Part shown: piece after piece, positions 44,621 through 54,724 of the stretch
Numbering within the stretch: position 1 is the stretch's first letter
Layout of the letters: each line of letters begins with the position of its first letter
Assembly (NCBI GenBank): GCA_004298045.1
Contig: SCRM01000016.1
Span: forward strand, 186,001-250,000
Length of the DNA stretch: 64,000 nucleotides
Source: Rhodanobacter sp.
GTDB taxonomy: Bacteria; Pseudomonadota; Gammaproteobacteria; Xanthomonadales; Rhodanobacteraceae
Direction of reading: 5' to 3'
Notes under the pieces: model-generated
What the model was told of the DNA's origin: nothing
The model's input: the letters and a program-made list of their open reading frames with translations, nothing else
The model's database searches: none
Program-made: the position numbers and the translations under genes

Positions 44621-47600
44621 ATGAAACTTCGCAGATCGGTGATGTGGACGGGAGTTGTTTCCGCGTTGTTCCTGAGTGGAACCGCCATGGCCAGTACCGG
44701 CCCTGCGGCGGCGGCCGAAGCACAGACGAATCCGCAGACCACCGGGGACCAGTCCCCGAACCCGTCGGCGCAGGCAACCAAGCCGCCAGCTCAACCGGCC
44801 AAGGCCAGTCCGCAAAAGGCCACCACATTGCAGGCGGTCAACGTCGTCGGCATCCTGGCGTCGCAGATGAACGACATCCAGCTAAAACGCAGCGCGCCGA
44901 ATATCCAAGACAGCATCACGGCGCAAAGCATCGGCCAGTTGCCCGACATCACGATCACCGATTCGCTGCAGCGCATTACCGGGGTGCAGATCGATCGATC
45001 CGCAGGGGAAGGCAGCACGGTAAACGTGCGCGGCCTGCCGGAAGTATCCACCCTGTTGAACGGCGAGGCGTTCATCAGCGCGGACAACATCGATTCGATC
45101 CAGCCGAATTATCAATCGATGCCCGCGTCCCTGTTCACCGGCGTGGACGTCTACAAGTCGCCGACCGGGCAGACGCTCAACAGCGGCATCTCGGGCACAA
45201 TCAACCTGCGCACGCGTCGTCCGTGGGACATGAAGGATGGCTGGACGTTCGCCGGCACGGCGGAGGGCGTGCGCAGCTCGGTGGTCGAGAGCAATCGCCC
45301 GGAAGGAAACGTCTTCGCCAGCTACAACGCCGGCGGACACTGGGGAGCGCTGGTCGGGATCTCGTACTCGGACACCTACAGCAACAACTCCTCGAACGGG
45401 CTTGGCCAGTTCGAAGGCCGGCTGCAGGGCGAAAACGCGAGCGCCGCGAACGAGCCGGGCGACGGTTACCTCACCGGATGGAGCGGGGTGGCCGTACCGA
45501 GCCAGATCAAGCAGTTCCCGGATGGGAGCGTCGACGTCAACGGCGACGGCAAATCCAACGGCGCGTTCTACCAGATGGATACGCTGAACCCGTTTACCCA
45601 GCAGGTGCGGCGCAAGCGCACCGGCGCCAACGCGTCGGTGCAATACGATTTCGGGTCCGGCTTCACCCTGACGGCGGATGGGTTCCTTACCCGCCAGACC
45701 CAGCTCAACCTGGGGGAAGGTGCGGAGCTGATGCCGGTAAGCTGGCTCGCCGCCACCAACATCCCGGTCAAATCGCGCGATACCGGCGTGCTGCTGACCA
45801 GCCCATCCAACAACCCGGGCGAGCAGGACGGGGATTGGAACCAGCACTTTTTCACCACCCAGGCGTACCAGAAGTACCTCGGCGACTGGCTGTCGTACTC
45901 GCAAGGCATGCGGATCCATTCCCTAGCGAGAAACTTCAACGTCGCCCTCCAGTTCGACAATGGCGGCGCATTCACCGGTGACTTGCGTTTCGTGAATGGC
46001 ACCGCCAGCCAGACCAGTCGCTCGGCGTACGCCGAGTTTTCACAGTCCAACGGTACGCAGTGGCCGAATACCCTGATGCCGGGTGTTTCACTGGACCCGG
46101 GCGTGTACGTGTACCCGTCCAACTTGGGCGGCAACCACCCGTTCAATCCGGGTGGCTTCGACAAGTACGCGGTATCCGTCATCGACGACATGAGCGGACC
46201 GAACCCGGTGATGACGATTCCCGCGCCGTTTGCGGCGCGCCTGACGGATCCGAACACCTACGTGCTCAAGACCATGTCGTTCGAGAACGACTACAACGCC
46301 CATTCGGGCATGAACATCGTGCGTGCGAATGGGCACTACGCATTCAGTGACGACTTCAAGCTCGACTTCGGCCTGCGCAACAGCATCCGGACGGCGAACG
46401 AGTTCTCGTTCGACATGATGGCGCCGGTGTACGCCGGGAACGGCGCCAGCGACCCGCAGGGCTGCTACGCGCACTGGATGGCCGCTGACGTGGTGCTGGA
46501 CGGCGGTGGTGTGCCCGGGGCCTGCACGGCCGGGAACCAATACGGGTTCTTCCGCTCGGGCGCGCTTTCGACCCAGCGACCCGGCCAGTTGCCCAGCATC
46601 ATCAGCTCGCACTGGCGCCTGATCAGGAATCCGGGCAACGTTCAGGGCATCACGGAATACGCACTGGACCCGGCGGTGATGCAGGACCCGGTCGGGTTCG
46701 AGGCACAGCTCTATCCCGGGGCGATCCCCAGCATGAATCCCGCGACGAGCTGGGACGTGATGCTGAAGGAGCGAACGGGTTACGCGCAGGCGGATTTCAA
46801 CGGGGTGCTGGCGGGGTTGCCGTTCAGCGGCAACTTCGGCTTGCGCGTGGTGCGCACCAACCTCACGGTCGACCAGCACTTGAACGGTGAAGTGCACGCC
46901 TATGGCGTGAATCCATCCGATGGCGGAATCGTCCGGACCAAACGCGAGTACACGGATTGGTTGCCGGCGATCAACTTCGCATTGGACCTGACGCCGAAGG
47001 CCGTGCTCAGGCTGTCCGCGTCCAAGAACATGATGCCGTTGACGCTCGACCAATGGGGCGGCGGGCTGAACCTCGACTATGCGTTCACCACGCTGCCCGA
47101 CGGCAAGAGCGTGTTTGCCGTGCAGGATGGGCAGTCGAACGGAAATCCCAACCTGGCGCCGTGGCGCTCCACCAATTACGACGCATCCCTGGAGTACTAC
47201 TTCAGCAATACAAGCATGTTCAGCGTTGACCTGTTCGATATCCGCGTGGCCAAGTTCATTACGGCTGGCGGTACGCAACGCTGCGACCTGCCGGATCAGG
47301 ATGGCGTCGCTCGCGGGCGGTGCATCATCATCACCGGCCCGATCCAGGGCAGCGGCCAGCAATTGAAAGGTATCGAGACCGATTATCGCCAGGCGTTCAC
47401 GTTCCTGCCGGGCTTGCTCGCCAACACCGGTCTCGAGGTCAACGCGACGTATTCGCCGAGCAACACGGGCCGCAAGGACTTGGCCGGCCGGGACGTGCCG
47501 TTCCCGGACAATTCCGAGAAGTCCGGAAACCTGATCGTGTGGTATCAGGACAGCCACTGGCAGGCACGTGTTGCCGCCAACTACCGCAGTCGGCGCGCGG

Positions 47601-47827
47601 TGGAAACCAACTACGGTGGCATTACTGGAATGGAGTTGTACCAGGAGCCCACGACGTACATCGATGCCAGCGTCAGCTACCAGATCGACAAGAACTTCCA
47701 AGTGTTTGCCCAAGGGTCGAACCTGACGAACGAGAAGCAGCGGTTCTATCTGGTGTGGCCCGACCAGCGGATCACGAACCGGTATTCCGACCGCCAGTAC
47801 ATGCTCGGCGTTCGCGCCAACTTCTGA
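44621..47827 (+). CDS. TonB-dependent receptor (carbohydrate type)
   Basis: A 1068-aa outer-membrane receptor. A signal peptide ends near AMASTGPAAAAEA, followed by a Pro/Ala/Gln-rich linker of about 50 residues, then the plug (QSIGQLPDITITDSLQRITG, VNVRGLPEVSTLLNGEAF) and a beta-barrel with the C-terminal signature RQYMLGVRANF. It is the same broad family as the receptor at 8168 but clearly diverged. AAGGA is ten bases before the ATG. It heads the uronate locus and probably imports an unsaturated uronic-acid oligosaccharide. Confidence 0.93.
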   Translation: MKLRRSVMWTGVVSALFLSGTAMASTGPAAAAEAQTNPQTTGDQSPNPSAQATKPPAQPAKASPQKATTLQAVNVVGILASQMNDIQLKRSAPNIQDSITAQSIGQLPDITITDSLQRITGVQIDRSAGEGSTVNVRGLPEVSTLLNGEAFISADNIDSIQPNYQSMPASLFTGVDVYKSPTGQTLNSGISGTINLRTRRPWDMKDGWTFAGTAEGVRSSVVESNRPEGNVFASYNAGGHWGALVGISYSDTYSNNSSNGLGQFEGRLQGENASAANEPGDGYLTGWSGVAVPSQIKQFPDGSVDVNGDGKSNGAFYQMDTLNPFTQQVRRKRTGANASVQYDFGSGFTLTADGFLTRQTQLNLGEGAELMPVSWLAATNIPVKSRDTGVLLTSPSNNPGEQDGDWNQHFFTTQAYQKYLGDWLSYSQGMRIHSLARNFNVALQFDNGGAFTGDLRFVNGTASQTSRSAYAEFSQSNGTQWPNTLMPGVSLDPGVYVYPSNLGGNHPFNPGGFDKYAVSVIDDMSGPNPVMTIPAPFAARLTDPNTYVLKTMSFENDYNAHSGMNIVRANGHYAFSDDFKLDFGLRNSIRTANEFSFDMMAPVYAGNGASDPQGCYAHWMAADVVLDGGGVPGACTAGNQYGFFRSGALSTQRPGQLPSIISSHWRLIRNPGNVQGITEYALDPAVMQDPVGFEAQLYPGAIPSMNPATSWDVMLKERTGYAQADFNGVLAGLPFSGNFGLRVVRTNLTVDQHLNGEVHAYGVNPSDGGIVRTKREYTDWLPAINFALDLTPKAVLRLSASKNMMPLTLDQWGGGLNLDYAFTTLPDGKSVFAVQDGQSNGNPNLAPWRSTNYDASLEYYFSNTSMFSVDLFDIRVAKFITAGGTQRCDLPDQDGVARGRCIIITGPIQGSGQQLKGIETDYRQAFTFLPGLLANTGLEVNATYSPSNTGRKDLAGRDVPFPDNSEKSGNLIVWYQDSHWQARVAANYRSRRAVETNYGGITGMELYQEPTTYIDASVSYQIDKNFQVFAQGSNLTNEKQRFYLVWPDQRITNRYSDRQYMLGVRANF

Positions 47828-48495
47828 GGCGACGCGATCGCCGAGTGCCCTTGGGCCGACCGGCGATCGTGCAGAGCGGACCTTCGCGCGGACCTGTCGT
47901 CGTGGAACCGACCGGTGCGGCCTGAATGTTGGCCGGGACAGACCTTTTCACCGCAAGGGCGTGTTCCGGGATTGGTTGGGTCACGCGCGCCGACGGCAGA
48001 GCCGGTGCGCGTGGCCCCGAACCCACGCGGGCGGTCGGGCCGGCACCGGTCCGCGCAGTCGGGGGCGTGGAGCCGCAGTCCGTAGCCTAAGGCGCCCCGC
48101 TGCGACGGCGCGCCTTGCCGGCGCGAATCGAAGCTGCCGTGCTGCACCAGCTGCGAGGTGTACCTGAGCGTTGTCGTGCGGACGGGCTGTCCGGAACGCG
48201 GTGGATGTGCACGGTGCGTCTGGGAGGCCTTGGTGGCGTATTGCGAAGTACATTGACAGCGCTGACATAAATGGCCAAAACTGTCATCCACCGTGAAACC
48301 TGGAGCGAACCCTCGCTACCTCGACCTGCCGGTGGCCGGGTGCCGCATCGATACGTTGGACGTCATGACCTACGACCAGTGCAATCAAGAACCGTCCGGC
48401 AAGCACGTCTGCCACCGCTCCCGGCTCGTCGCCGGCCGTGGCGTGGCGGCCTGCATCGACGCCACCGGCGGTAGCGCGCGGCGTTTCGCCCGTGG
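47828..48495. other. Spacer between TBDR and kinase genes
   Basis: These 668 bases show no gene with codon bias like the neighbours. They contain the third operator copy at 48254 and a long 5' region up to the kinase. The distance and the separate operator suggest that the kinase-to-GH88 genes have their own promoter. Confidence 0.55.
48253..48272 (+). promoter_or_regulatory. LacI-type operator copy 3 with -35-like TTGACA
   Basis: TTGACAGCGCTGACATAAAT, 20 bases, differing from the copy at 44261 only by G for T at position 7. Core 48254-48267. It precedes the catabolic genes by about 220 bases. Confidence 0.7.
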
Positions 48496-49566
48496 GTGGG
48501 AGCGGTGACCGCGCACGGTCTCCGTGGTTCTGCCGCCACGCCGTCACGCGCGGCCGGGCGCGTCGTGTGTTTCGGCGAAATGCTGCTGCGGCTCTCGCCG
48601 CCAGGGCAGGAACTGCTGCTGCAGTCCGGCAGCCTGCGGGCGCACTTTGGCGGCGCCGAGGCCAACGTGGCGGCATCGCTTGCGGTGCTCGGCGATGCCA
48701 GCGCCATGGTGACCACCGTGCCCGACAACGTCATCGGACGGGCCGCGGCGGCAGAGCTGCGCCGGTTCGGCGTCGACACATCGGCGGTCGGCCACGCGGC
48801 GGGACGCATGGGACTCTACTTCCTGACCCCCGCGGCGATGCAGCGCCCCGCCGAAGTGCTGTACGACCGCGCGGGTTCGGCGTTCGCGCACACCGACGGA
48901 ACAGGCTACGACTGGCCGCGGCTGCTGGAAGGCGCCGCGTGGCTGCACGTGTCCGGCATCAACCTGGCGCTGGGTAAAGCCAGTGCGGACGCTTGCCTGA
49001 TGGCCGCGCGCGCCGCCGTGGCGCATGGCGTCAAAGTGTCCTTCGACTGCAACTATCGCAGCCGGCTGTGGGGCGAGCGCGTGATCGAAGCCGCCACGCT
49101 GATGCGGGAACTGGCGGCAACGGCCGACCTCATGTTCGGCAATGCGCGCGATATCGCGCTGATGCTGGGCCGAGAGTTTGCGGACTTGGCCAACGGCGAT
49201 GGCTTCGCACCTGCCGCGACGGCGGCGTTTGCGGCCTGGCCGCGCCTCCACTGGCTGGCGACAACGGTGCATGGCGGCGACCCCGCCGCACCCACGCTCG
49301 CCGGGGTGCTCGCCGAACGCGGCGGTGGCGTGTGGCGGACCGCCACGCGCAGCCTCGCTGGCGCGGTGGATCGCATCGGCAGCGGGGACGCGTTTGCGGC
49401 GGCGTTGCTGCACTCGCTGCAGCACGCCGCCGACCCCGCGGCGGCGCTCGAATTCGCCCTCGCGGCGGCGTGGCTCAAGCACTCGGTGCCCGGCGACGTC
49501 AACCGGCTGGGCGAGGCCGACATCCGCGCCCGCCTAGTGGATCCCGGGCGTCAGGTGCTGCGCTGA
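48496..49566 (+). CDS. kdgK: PfkB-family sugar kinase, 2-dehydro-3-deoxygluconokinase-like
   Basis: A ribokinase-fold kinase of 356 aa. The N-terminal signature VVCFGEMLLRLSPPGQELLL is typical for KDG kinases; AHFGGAEANVAASLAVLGD binds substrate, and the PfkB signature with catalytic Asp is AVDRIGSGDAFAAALLHSL. It would phosphorylate 2-keto-3-deoxygluconate to KDPG, the step that channels uronates into the Entner-Doudoroff route. GTG at 48496 and GTG at 48505 are both possible starts; neither has a clear ribosome-binding site. First gene of the catabolic set. Confidence 0.87.
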   Translation: MGAVTAHGLRGSAATPSRAAGRVVCFGEMLLRLSPPGQELLLQSGSLRAHFGGAEANVAASLAVLGDASAMVTTVPDNVIGRAAAAELRRFGVDTSAVGHAAGRMGLYFLTPAAMQRPAEVLYDRAGSAFAHTDGTGYDWPRLLEGAAWLHVSGINLALGKASADACLMAARAAVAHGVKVSFDCNYRSRLWGERVIEAATLMRELAATADLMFGNARDIALMLGREFADLANGDGFAPAATAAFAAWPRLHWLATTVHGGDPAAPTLAGVLAERGGGVWRTATRSLAGAVDRIGSGDAFAAALLHSLQHAADPAAALEFALAAAWLKHSVPGDVNRLGEADIRARLVDPGRQVLR

Positions 49567-49641
49567 AGGCCGTCGTCCGAGCCACGCCATGACACACCAT
49601 CAACCGTTTCTCCGTTCGATCCTTGCCGGAGCGTCCAACCG

Positions 49642-51033
49642 ATGAATGCCACCGTCGCGCAAGCCAGCCCCCGCCAGGTCCATTGGTACGCCGCATTCGT
49701 CACGACGCTGGCCGCCGTCGGCGGACTCATGTTCGGTCTCGACGTCGGGGTGATTGCCGGCGCCGAGCAGTTCATCCAGCACGAATTCGGCATCACCGAC
49801 GGCGTGCTCGAGCACATCGTCAGCAGCATGATGTGGGGCGCAGCGGTGGGCGCGGCACTGGCGGCGTGGTTTGCCGGACGCTTCGGGCGCAAGCGGTCGC
49901 TGGCGTTTTCAGCGGCGCTGTTCGTGGTCGGCGCGCTGCTGTCGGCGGCGGCGTGGTCGCCGGCCTCGCTGATCATCGCGCGCTTCGTGCTGGGCCTGGC
50001 GGTCGGCATCGCCGCGTTCACCGCACCGGTCTACATTGCCGAGGTCGCACCGCGGCAGACCCGCGGCGCGATGATCTCGACCTACCAGTTGATGATCACC
50101 ATCGGCATCTTCGTCGCCTTCCTGTCGGACACCGGCTTCAGCTATATCCAGGGCTGGCGCTGGATGCTGGGCATCATCGCGGTACCCGGTGCGCTGTTCA
50201 TGGTGGGTGTGCTGGTGCTGCCCGAAAGTCCACGTTGGCTGATGCTGAAACACCGTACCGCTGACGCGAGCCTGGTGCTGCACAAGCTGCGCGGCGACCC
50301 CGACCTCGTGCGCGATGAGCTGGCGGAGATCGACCAGCAGATGGCCAGCCCCCAGCAAGGCTGGCACCTGTTCCTGCACAACCGCCACTTCCGGCGCGCG
50401 GTGGGCTTCGGCATCGCGATGCAGATCGTGCAGCAGCTCACCGGCATCAACGTCGTCATGTATTACGCCCCGCGCATCTTTGCGGGCATGGGCTACGACA
50501 CCACGCTGCAGATGACCTTCACCGCCGTGGTGGGGCTCATCAACGTGTTGGCGACGCTGATCGCGGTGGTGTGGGTCGACCGCATTGGCCGCAAACCCAT
50601 CCTGTATGGCGGTTTCACCGCGATGGCGGTCGGGCTCGCCGTGTTCGGCTGGCTGATGTACGCCGGGATGACGGGAACGACCGAGCATGTCGTGGCGATC
50701 GCCATGCTGCTGCTGTTCGTGGTCGGCTTCGCGTGCTCGGCCGGACCGCTGGCGTGGACTCTGTGCTCGGAGGTGCAGCCGCTGAAGGGCCGCGACTTTG
50801 GCATGGGGGTCAGTACGGTGACCAACTGGGTGTTCACCGGCATCGTCGGCGCAAGCTTCCTGACGCTGCTCAACACGCTGGGCAGCGCGCACACGTTCTG
50901 GCTGTATGCCGCGCTCAATGCGCTGTTCCTGCTGTTCACCTTCGCGCTGGTGCCCGAGACCAAGGGCGTGATGCTGGAACACATCGAACGCAAGCTGATG
51001 CGCGGTGTGCGGCTGCGCGACATCGGCGTCTGA
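49642..51033 (+). CDS. Sugar porter (MFS, GalP/XylE type)
   Basis: A 463-aa inner-membrane H+-coupled porter with twelve helices. Sugar-porter signatures: GGLMFGLDVGVIAGAEQFI in helix 1, AGRFGRKRSL after helix 2, ESPRWL in the central loop, QQLTGINVVMYYAPRIFAG in helix 7 and PETKG near the end. The two QQ and GIN-YY residues are those that bind hexose in XylE. It would bring the monomer or disaccharide from periplasm to cytoplasm. The next gene starts 33 bases after it. Confidence 0.93.
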   Translation: MNATVAQASPRQVHWYAAFVTTLAAVGGLMFGLDVGVIAGAEQFIQHEFGITDGVLEHIVSSMMWGAAVGAALAAWFAGRFGRKRSLAFSAALFVVGALLSAAAWSPASLIIARFVLGLAVGIAAFTAPVYIAEVAPRQTRGAMISTYQLMITIGIFVAFLSDTGFSYIQGWRWMLGIIAVPGALFMVGVLVLPESPRWLMLKHRTADASLVLHKLRGDPDLVRDELAEIDQQMASPQQGWHLFLHNRHFRRAVGFGIAMQIVQQLTGINVVMYYAPRIFAGMGYDTTLQMTFTAVVGLINVLATLIAVVWVDRIGRKPILYGGFTAMAVGLAVFGWLMYAGMTGTTEHVVAIAMLLLFVVGFACSAGPLAWTLCSEVQPLKGRDFGMGVSTVTNWVFTGIVGASFLTLLNTLGSAHTFWLYAALNALFLLFTFALVPETKGVMLEHIERKLMRGVRLRDIGV

Positions 51034-51066
51034 CGGCGCGCGGCAGAGTCGAATCAAGGAGCCATC

Positions 51067-51894
51067 TTGAGCAACCCGAACTACGTGGATTACCGCCTGC
51101 AGGGCGATGGCGTCGCCGTGCTGGTGCTGGACAACCCGCCGCTGAACCTCAACGCCCTGCCGACCCTGCGCCTGCTGCGCCAGCATGTGGCGCAGATGGC
51201 GGACGATGCGCGCGTGCGCTGCGTGGTGGTGACCGGCACGGGCGAACGCGCGTTCTGCGCCGGCTCGGACGTCCACGAATTCCAGGCCGTCATGGACGAT
51301 GTCGTCGCCAGGAAGCTGCGCCTGGAAAACGAGGCCTTCAATGGGCTGGCGGAATTGCCGGTGCCGGTCATCGCCGCCCTGAACGGCACCGCGCTCGGCG
51401 GTGGCGCCGAGATCGCGCTGGCCTGCGACCTGCGCATCATGGCGGCGGATGCGCGGATCGGCTTTCCGGAGGTCAAGCTCGGCGTGTTTCCGGGCAGCGG
51501 CGGCGCCTTCCGCCTGCCGCGCCTGATCGGCAGTGCGCGCGCATTCGAGCTGCTCTACACGGGCGACCTGATCGATGCGGACGCCGCCCTGCGCATTGGT
51601 CTGGTCAACCGGGTCGTACCGCAGGCCGAGGTGCTGCCGACCGCGCTGGCGCTGGCCGCGCGCCTGGCGGCCGGCCCGGCGCTTGCGCTGTCGATGATCC
51701 GGCGCGCGGTGCGCGAGGCGGGGCAGCAGTCGACCGCGCAAGCCATCGCGCAGTCGCTGGCCGACAGCGATGCGGTGTTCAAGGGCCCGGACGTGGTCGA
51801 AGGCGTGCGCGCCTTCTTCGAGAAGCGGCCGGCCAAATTCACGGCTGCGCGCCATGCGGTGCGCCGCCCGGCGAAAAACGGGGAGCAGTCATGA
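51067..51894 (+). CDS. Enoyl-CoA hydratase/isomerase (crotonase family), TTG start
   Basis: A 275-aa crotonase-fold enzyme. The oxyanion-hole loops are AFCAGSDVHEF and NGTALGGGAEIALACDLRIM; both glutamates of classical hydratases are present (GGAE and GFPEVKLGVFPGSGG). Adding water to a 2-enoyl-CoA is therefore the likely reaction, though related lyases look similar. The start is TTG at 51067, supported by AAGGAG five bases before. Its stop overlaps the next ATG (ATGA at 51891-51894). In a uronate locus this is unexpected. Confidence 0.88.
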   Translation: MSNPNYVDYRLQGDGVAVLVLDNPPLNLNALPTLRLLRQHVAQMADDARVRCVVVTGTGERAFCAGSDVHEFQAVMDDVVARKLRLENEAFNGLAELPVPVIAALNGTALGGGAEIALACDLRIMAADARIGFPEVKLGVFPGSGGAFRLPRLIGSARAFELLYTGDLIDADAALRIGLVNRVVPQAEVLPTALALAARLAAGPALALSMIRRAVREAGQQSTAQAIAQSLADSDAVFKGPDVVEGVRAFFEKRPAKFTAARHAVRRPAKNGEQS

Positions 51895-53123
51895 GCCTGC
51901 CGTTGGATGGCATCAAGGTCGTCAGCCTGACGCATTATTTGCAGGGTCCGTCCTGCGTGCAGTTCCTGGCTGACCTCGGCGCCGACGTGGTCAAGGTCGA
52001 ACGCCTCGGAGGTTCGTACGAGCGGCACTGGTCGGGTGCGGACGCGTACGTCGGTGACGACCACGCCAGCGTGTTTTTCCTGCTCGCCGGGCGCAACCAG
52101 CGCAGCATCGAGCTCGACTACCGCAGCGCGGAAGGCGCCAAGGTGCTGTGGCGCCTGCTGGAGCGCGCCGACGTGCTGGTCGAGAACTTCCGCCCTGGCA
52201 CGCTCGACAAGCACGGGTTTTCCTACGCCGCGGTCAAGGCGCGCAACCCCGGGATCGTCTACGCGTCACTCAGCGGCTACGGCAGCGACGGCCCCGCGCG
52301 CACGCGCCCGGGTCAGGATCTGCTGCTGCAATCCCTGAGCGGCATGGCCACCCTCAGCGGGCGGGCCGGCGACCCGCCGGTGCTGTTCGGCACCGCCATC
52401 GTCGACGAGCACGCGGCGGCGCTCGGCGCGCTCGCGATCGTCGCAAGCCTCCTGGGCCGCACGCGCGACGGAAAAGGCAAGCGTGTCGACAGCAATCTGT
52501 TGTCGGCGGCGCTCGACCTGCAACTGGAGCCGCTCAGCATCCACTTGAACGGATCGCACCTCTACGCGAAGAGCGCTTCGGGCATTTCCTCGCGCTTCCA
52601 CCAGGCGCCGTACGGCGTGTTCAAGACCTCGGACGGCTGGCTGACGCTGTCGCTGGCCGATGGCCCGACCCTGGCCAAGGCGTTCGACGATCCGGCATTC
52701 GCCAACTGGTCCAAGCCCGACCAGTTCACCCACCGCGAAGACGTCAACCGCCGCGTCGCGGCGCACATGCTGAAAAAGACCACCGCCGCATGGCAGGCCC
52801 AGCTCGAGTCACGCGGCATGTGGTGCGCCAAGGTGCGCGATTACGACGAGGTGCTGGCCGATCCGCAGCTCGCGATCAACCAGTCGATCCTGGAGTTCGA
52901 CGACGAACACACGGGGCACGTGCGGCTGGTGGCGCATCCGGTGCGCTACGACGGCAAGGTCCCGCCGCTGCGGCTGAAACCACCCCGGGCCGGCCAGCAT
53001 ACCGACGAAGTCCTGCGCGAACTGGGCTATTCGAACGCAGAGATGGGCGCCATGCATGCGGCCGGGGTGGTCGGCGGTGCGGAGCCAAACGCGCGGTCTG
53101 CTTCGGAATCCAGGACGCCGTGA
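51891..53123 (+). CDS. Class III CoA-transferase (CaiB/BaiF family)
   Basis: A 410-aa enzyme that moves CoA between carboxylic acids. LPLDGIKVVSLTHYLQGPSC and FLADLGADVVKVERLGG at the start, VLVENFRPGTLDKHGFSY, and the catalytic Asp in GQDLLLQSLSGMATLSG around residue 143 are typical of the formyl-CoA/carnitine/cinnamoyl-CoA transferase family. It is translationally coupled to the enoyl-CoA hydratase, so the pair should work on the same CoA thioester: this enzyme activates an acid, the hydratase then acts on it. The acid is unknown. Confidence 0.9.
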   Translation: MSLPLDGIKVVSLTHYLQGPSCVQFLADLGADVVKVERLGGSYERHWSGADAYVGDDHASVFFLLAGRNQRSIELDYRSAEGAKVLWRLLERADVLVENFRPGTLDKHGFSYAAVKARNPGIVYASLSGYGSDGPARTRPGQDLLLQSLSGMATLSGRAGDPPVLFGTAIVDEHAAALGALAIVASLLGRTRDGKGKRVDSNLLSAALDLQLEPLSIHLNGSHLYAKSASGISSRFHQAPYGVFKTSDGWLTLSLADGPTLAKAFDDPAFANWSKPDQFTHREDVNRRVAAHMLKKTTAAWQAQLESRGMWCAKVRDYDEVLADPQLAINQSILEFDDEHTGHVRLVAHPVRYDGKVPPLRLKPPRAGQHTDEVLRELGYSNAEMGAMHAAGVVGGAEPNARSASESRTP

Positions 53124-53170
53124 ACACACTCGGGTCCGTCACTTTTTTGCAGGAATGAATGGAGACGAAA

Positions 53171-54724
53171 ATGAACGCTGTCGTCCATGCCGCCAACCAC
53201 GGCCGTGGCCTGCCGCCGTCGCGGCGTGATCTCGGGTTCTACATCGATGGCGCGCTGTCCGCCGCCGGCCATCGCGAAACCATGGATCGGGTGGCGCCGG
53301 GCTATGGCCAGGTCGTTTCGCGCGTCACGCTGTGCACCGCCGAGGACGTCGACCGCGCGGTGATTGCGGCGCGTAGTGCCTTCGTGCGCGGCGAGTGGTC
53401 GCGCCGCAGCGGGCGCGAGCGCAGTGCGGTACTGAACCGCGCGGCGGCGTTGATCCGCGAGCGGCGCGAAGAACTGGCCTATTGGGAAACCCTGGAAAGC
53501 GGCAAGCCGATCAGCCAGTCGCTGGCCGAGATGGGCGGTGCCGCAAACGAATTCGAACAGGGTGCGGCTGCCGCGCGCACGCTGCACGGCGACACCTTCA
53601 ACAACCTCGGCGACGACCTGCTCGGCGTCGTGCTGCGCGAACCGATCGGTGTCGTCGCGTTGGTCACGCCGTGGAATTTCCCGCTGATCGTGCTGGCCGA
53701 ACGGCTGCCCTACATCCTCGCCTCCGGCAACTCGGTGGTGGTGAAACCGAGCGAGTTCACATCGGCCACCACGCTGATGATGGCGGACCTGCTGGCCGAG
53801 GCCGGGCTGCCGCGCGGCGTCTACAACGTGGTGACCGGGCTCGGGCCGGGCGTGGGCGAAGCGCTGTCCGCGCATCCCGACATCGACATGATCTCGTTCA
53901 CCGGCTCGCAGCGCGCGGGCCAGTCGGTGATGACGCTCGCGACCGGCAACTTCAAGAAGGTCAGCCTGGAGATGGGCGGCAAGAACCCGCAGATCGTGTT
54001 CGCCGATGCCGACCTGGACGACGCGGCCGATGGCGTGGCCTTCGGGCTTTGCTACAACGCGGGCCAGTGCTGCGTATCCGGCAGTCGCCTGATCGTGGAA
54101 GCCAGTGTGGCGGAGGATTTCCAGGCGCGCCTCGTCGACAAGTTGCAGCACGTGCGCACCGGCGAGTGCCTCGATCCCGAGGTGCAGCTGGGAGCGATCT
54201 TCACGCCCGCGCACCGCGACAAGATCATGGGCTACATCGGTGCGGGCACCAAGGCCGGCGCGACGCTGGCCCTGGGCGGCGAGCTGATCCGGATTTCCAA
54301 GGGCGACTACATCGCGCCAACCCTGCTGACCCACACCACCAACCACATGGACGTGGTGCGCAACGAAGTGTTCGGGCCGGTGCTGTGCCAGATGACCTTC
54401 CATGGCGAAGCGGAGGCGCGAGAGCTCGCCAACGACTCGCCGTATGGCTTGGCTGCCAGCATCTGGACCAAGGACATCGACAAGGCGCTGCGGCTGATGC
54501 GCACGGTCAACGGCGGGCGCATGTGGATCAACACCACCATCAGCGGCGGGCCGGAACTGCCCAAGGGCGGCATGAAGCAATCGGGAATCGGCCGCGAGGG
54601 CGGACTCATGGGCGTCGAGGAGTACACCGAGGTCAAGGCGGCGCACATTGCGATCGGCAAGCGGCGCCCGTGGGTGCAGGCCGCTGCGCCGGCACCTTTG
54701 CCGCCACGCGGGACGGCGCCGTGA
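53171..54724 (+). CDS. NAD(P)-dependent aldehyde dehydrogenase
   Basis: A 517-aa ALDH. Cofactor loop FTGSQRAGQSVMTLA, active-site Glu in VSLEMGGKNPQIVFAD, the nucleophile Cys in CYNAGQCCVSGSRLIVEA and WKxPL-type region VTPWNFPLIV. The start at 53171 has GGAG seven bases before; a second in-frame ATG at 53159 lies within the same sequence. It could oxidise an aldehyde made by the hydratase branch or 2,5-dioxopentanoate from a uronate route. Its stop overlaps the next start (GTGA). Confidence 0.92.
   Translation: MNAVVHAANHGRGLPPSRRDLGFYIDGALSAAGHRETMDRVAPGYGQVVSRVTLCTAEDVDRAVIAARSAFVRGEWSRRSGRERSAVLNRAAALIRERREELAYWETLESGKPISQSLAEMGGAANEFEQGAAAARTLHGDTFNNLGDDLLGVVLREPIGVVALVTPWNFPLIVLAERLPYILASGNSVVVKPSEFTSATTLMMADLLAEAGLPRGVYNVVTGLGPGVGEALSAHPDIDMISFTGSQRAGQSVMTLATGNFKKVSLEMGGKNPQIVFADADLDDAADGVAFGLCYNAGQCCVSGSRLIVEASVAEDFQARLVDKLQHVRTGECLDPEVQLGAIFTPAHRDKIMGYIGAGTKAGATLALGGELIRISKGDYIAPTLLTHTTNHMDVVRNEVFGPVLCQMTFHGEAEARELANDSPYGLAASIWTKDIDKALRLMRTVNGGRMWINTTISGGPELPKGGMKQSGIGREGGLMGVEEYTEVKAAHIAIGKRRPWVQAAAPAPLPPRGTAP

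Noticed and set aside
48271-48495. Possible small genes before the kinase
   Set aside because: Short frames with Arg/Pro-rich content and no ribosome-binding site; the region is better explained as operator and leader.
51067-51894. Feruloyl-CoA hydratase-lyase assignment for the crotonase gene
   Set aside because: Both classical hydratase glutamates are present, and no feruloyl-CoA synthetase is nearby; the idea is kept only as a hypothesis for the locus.
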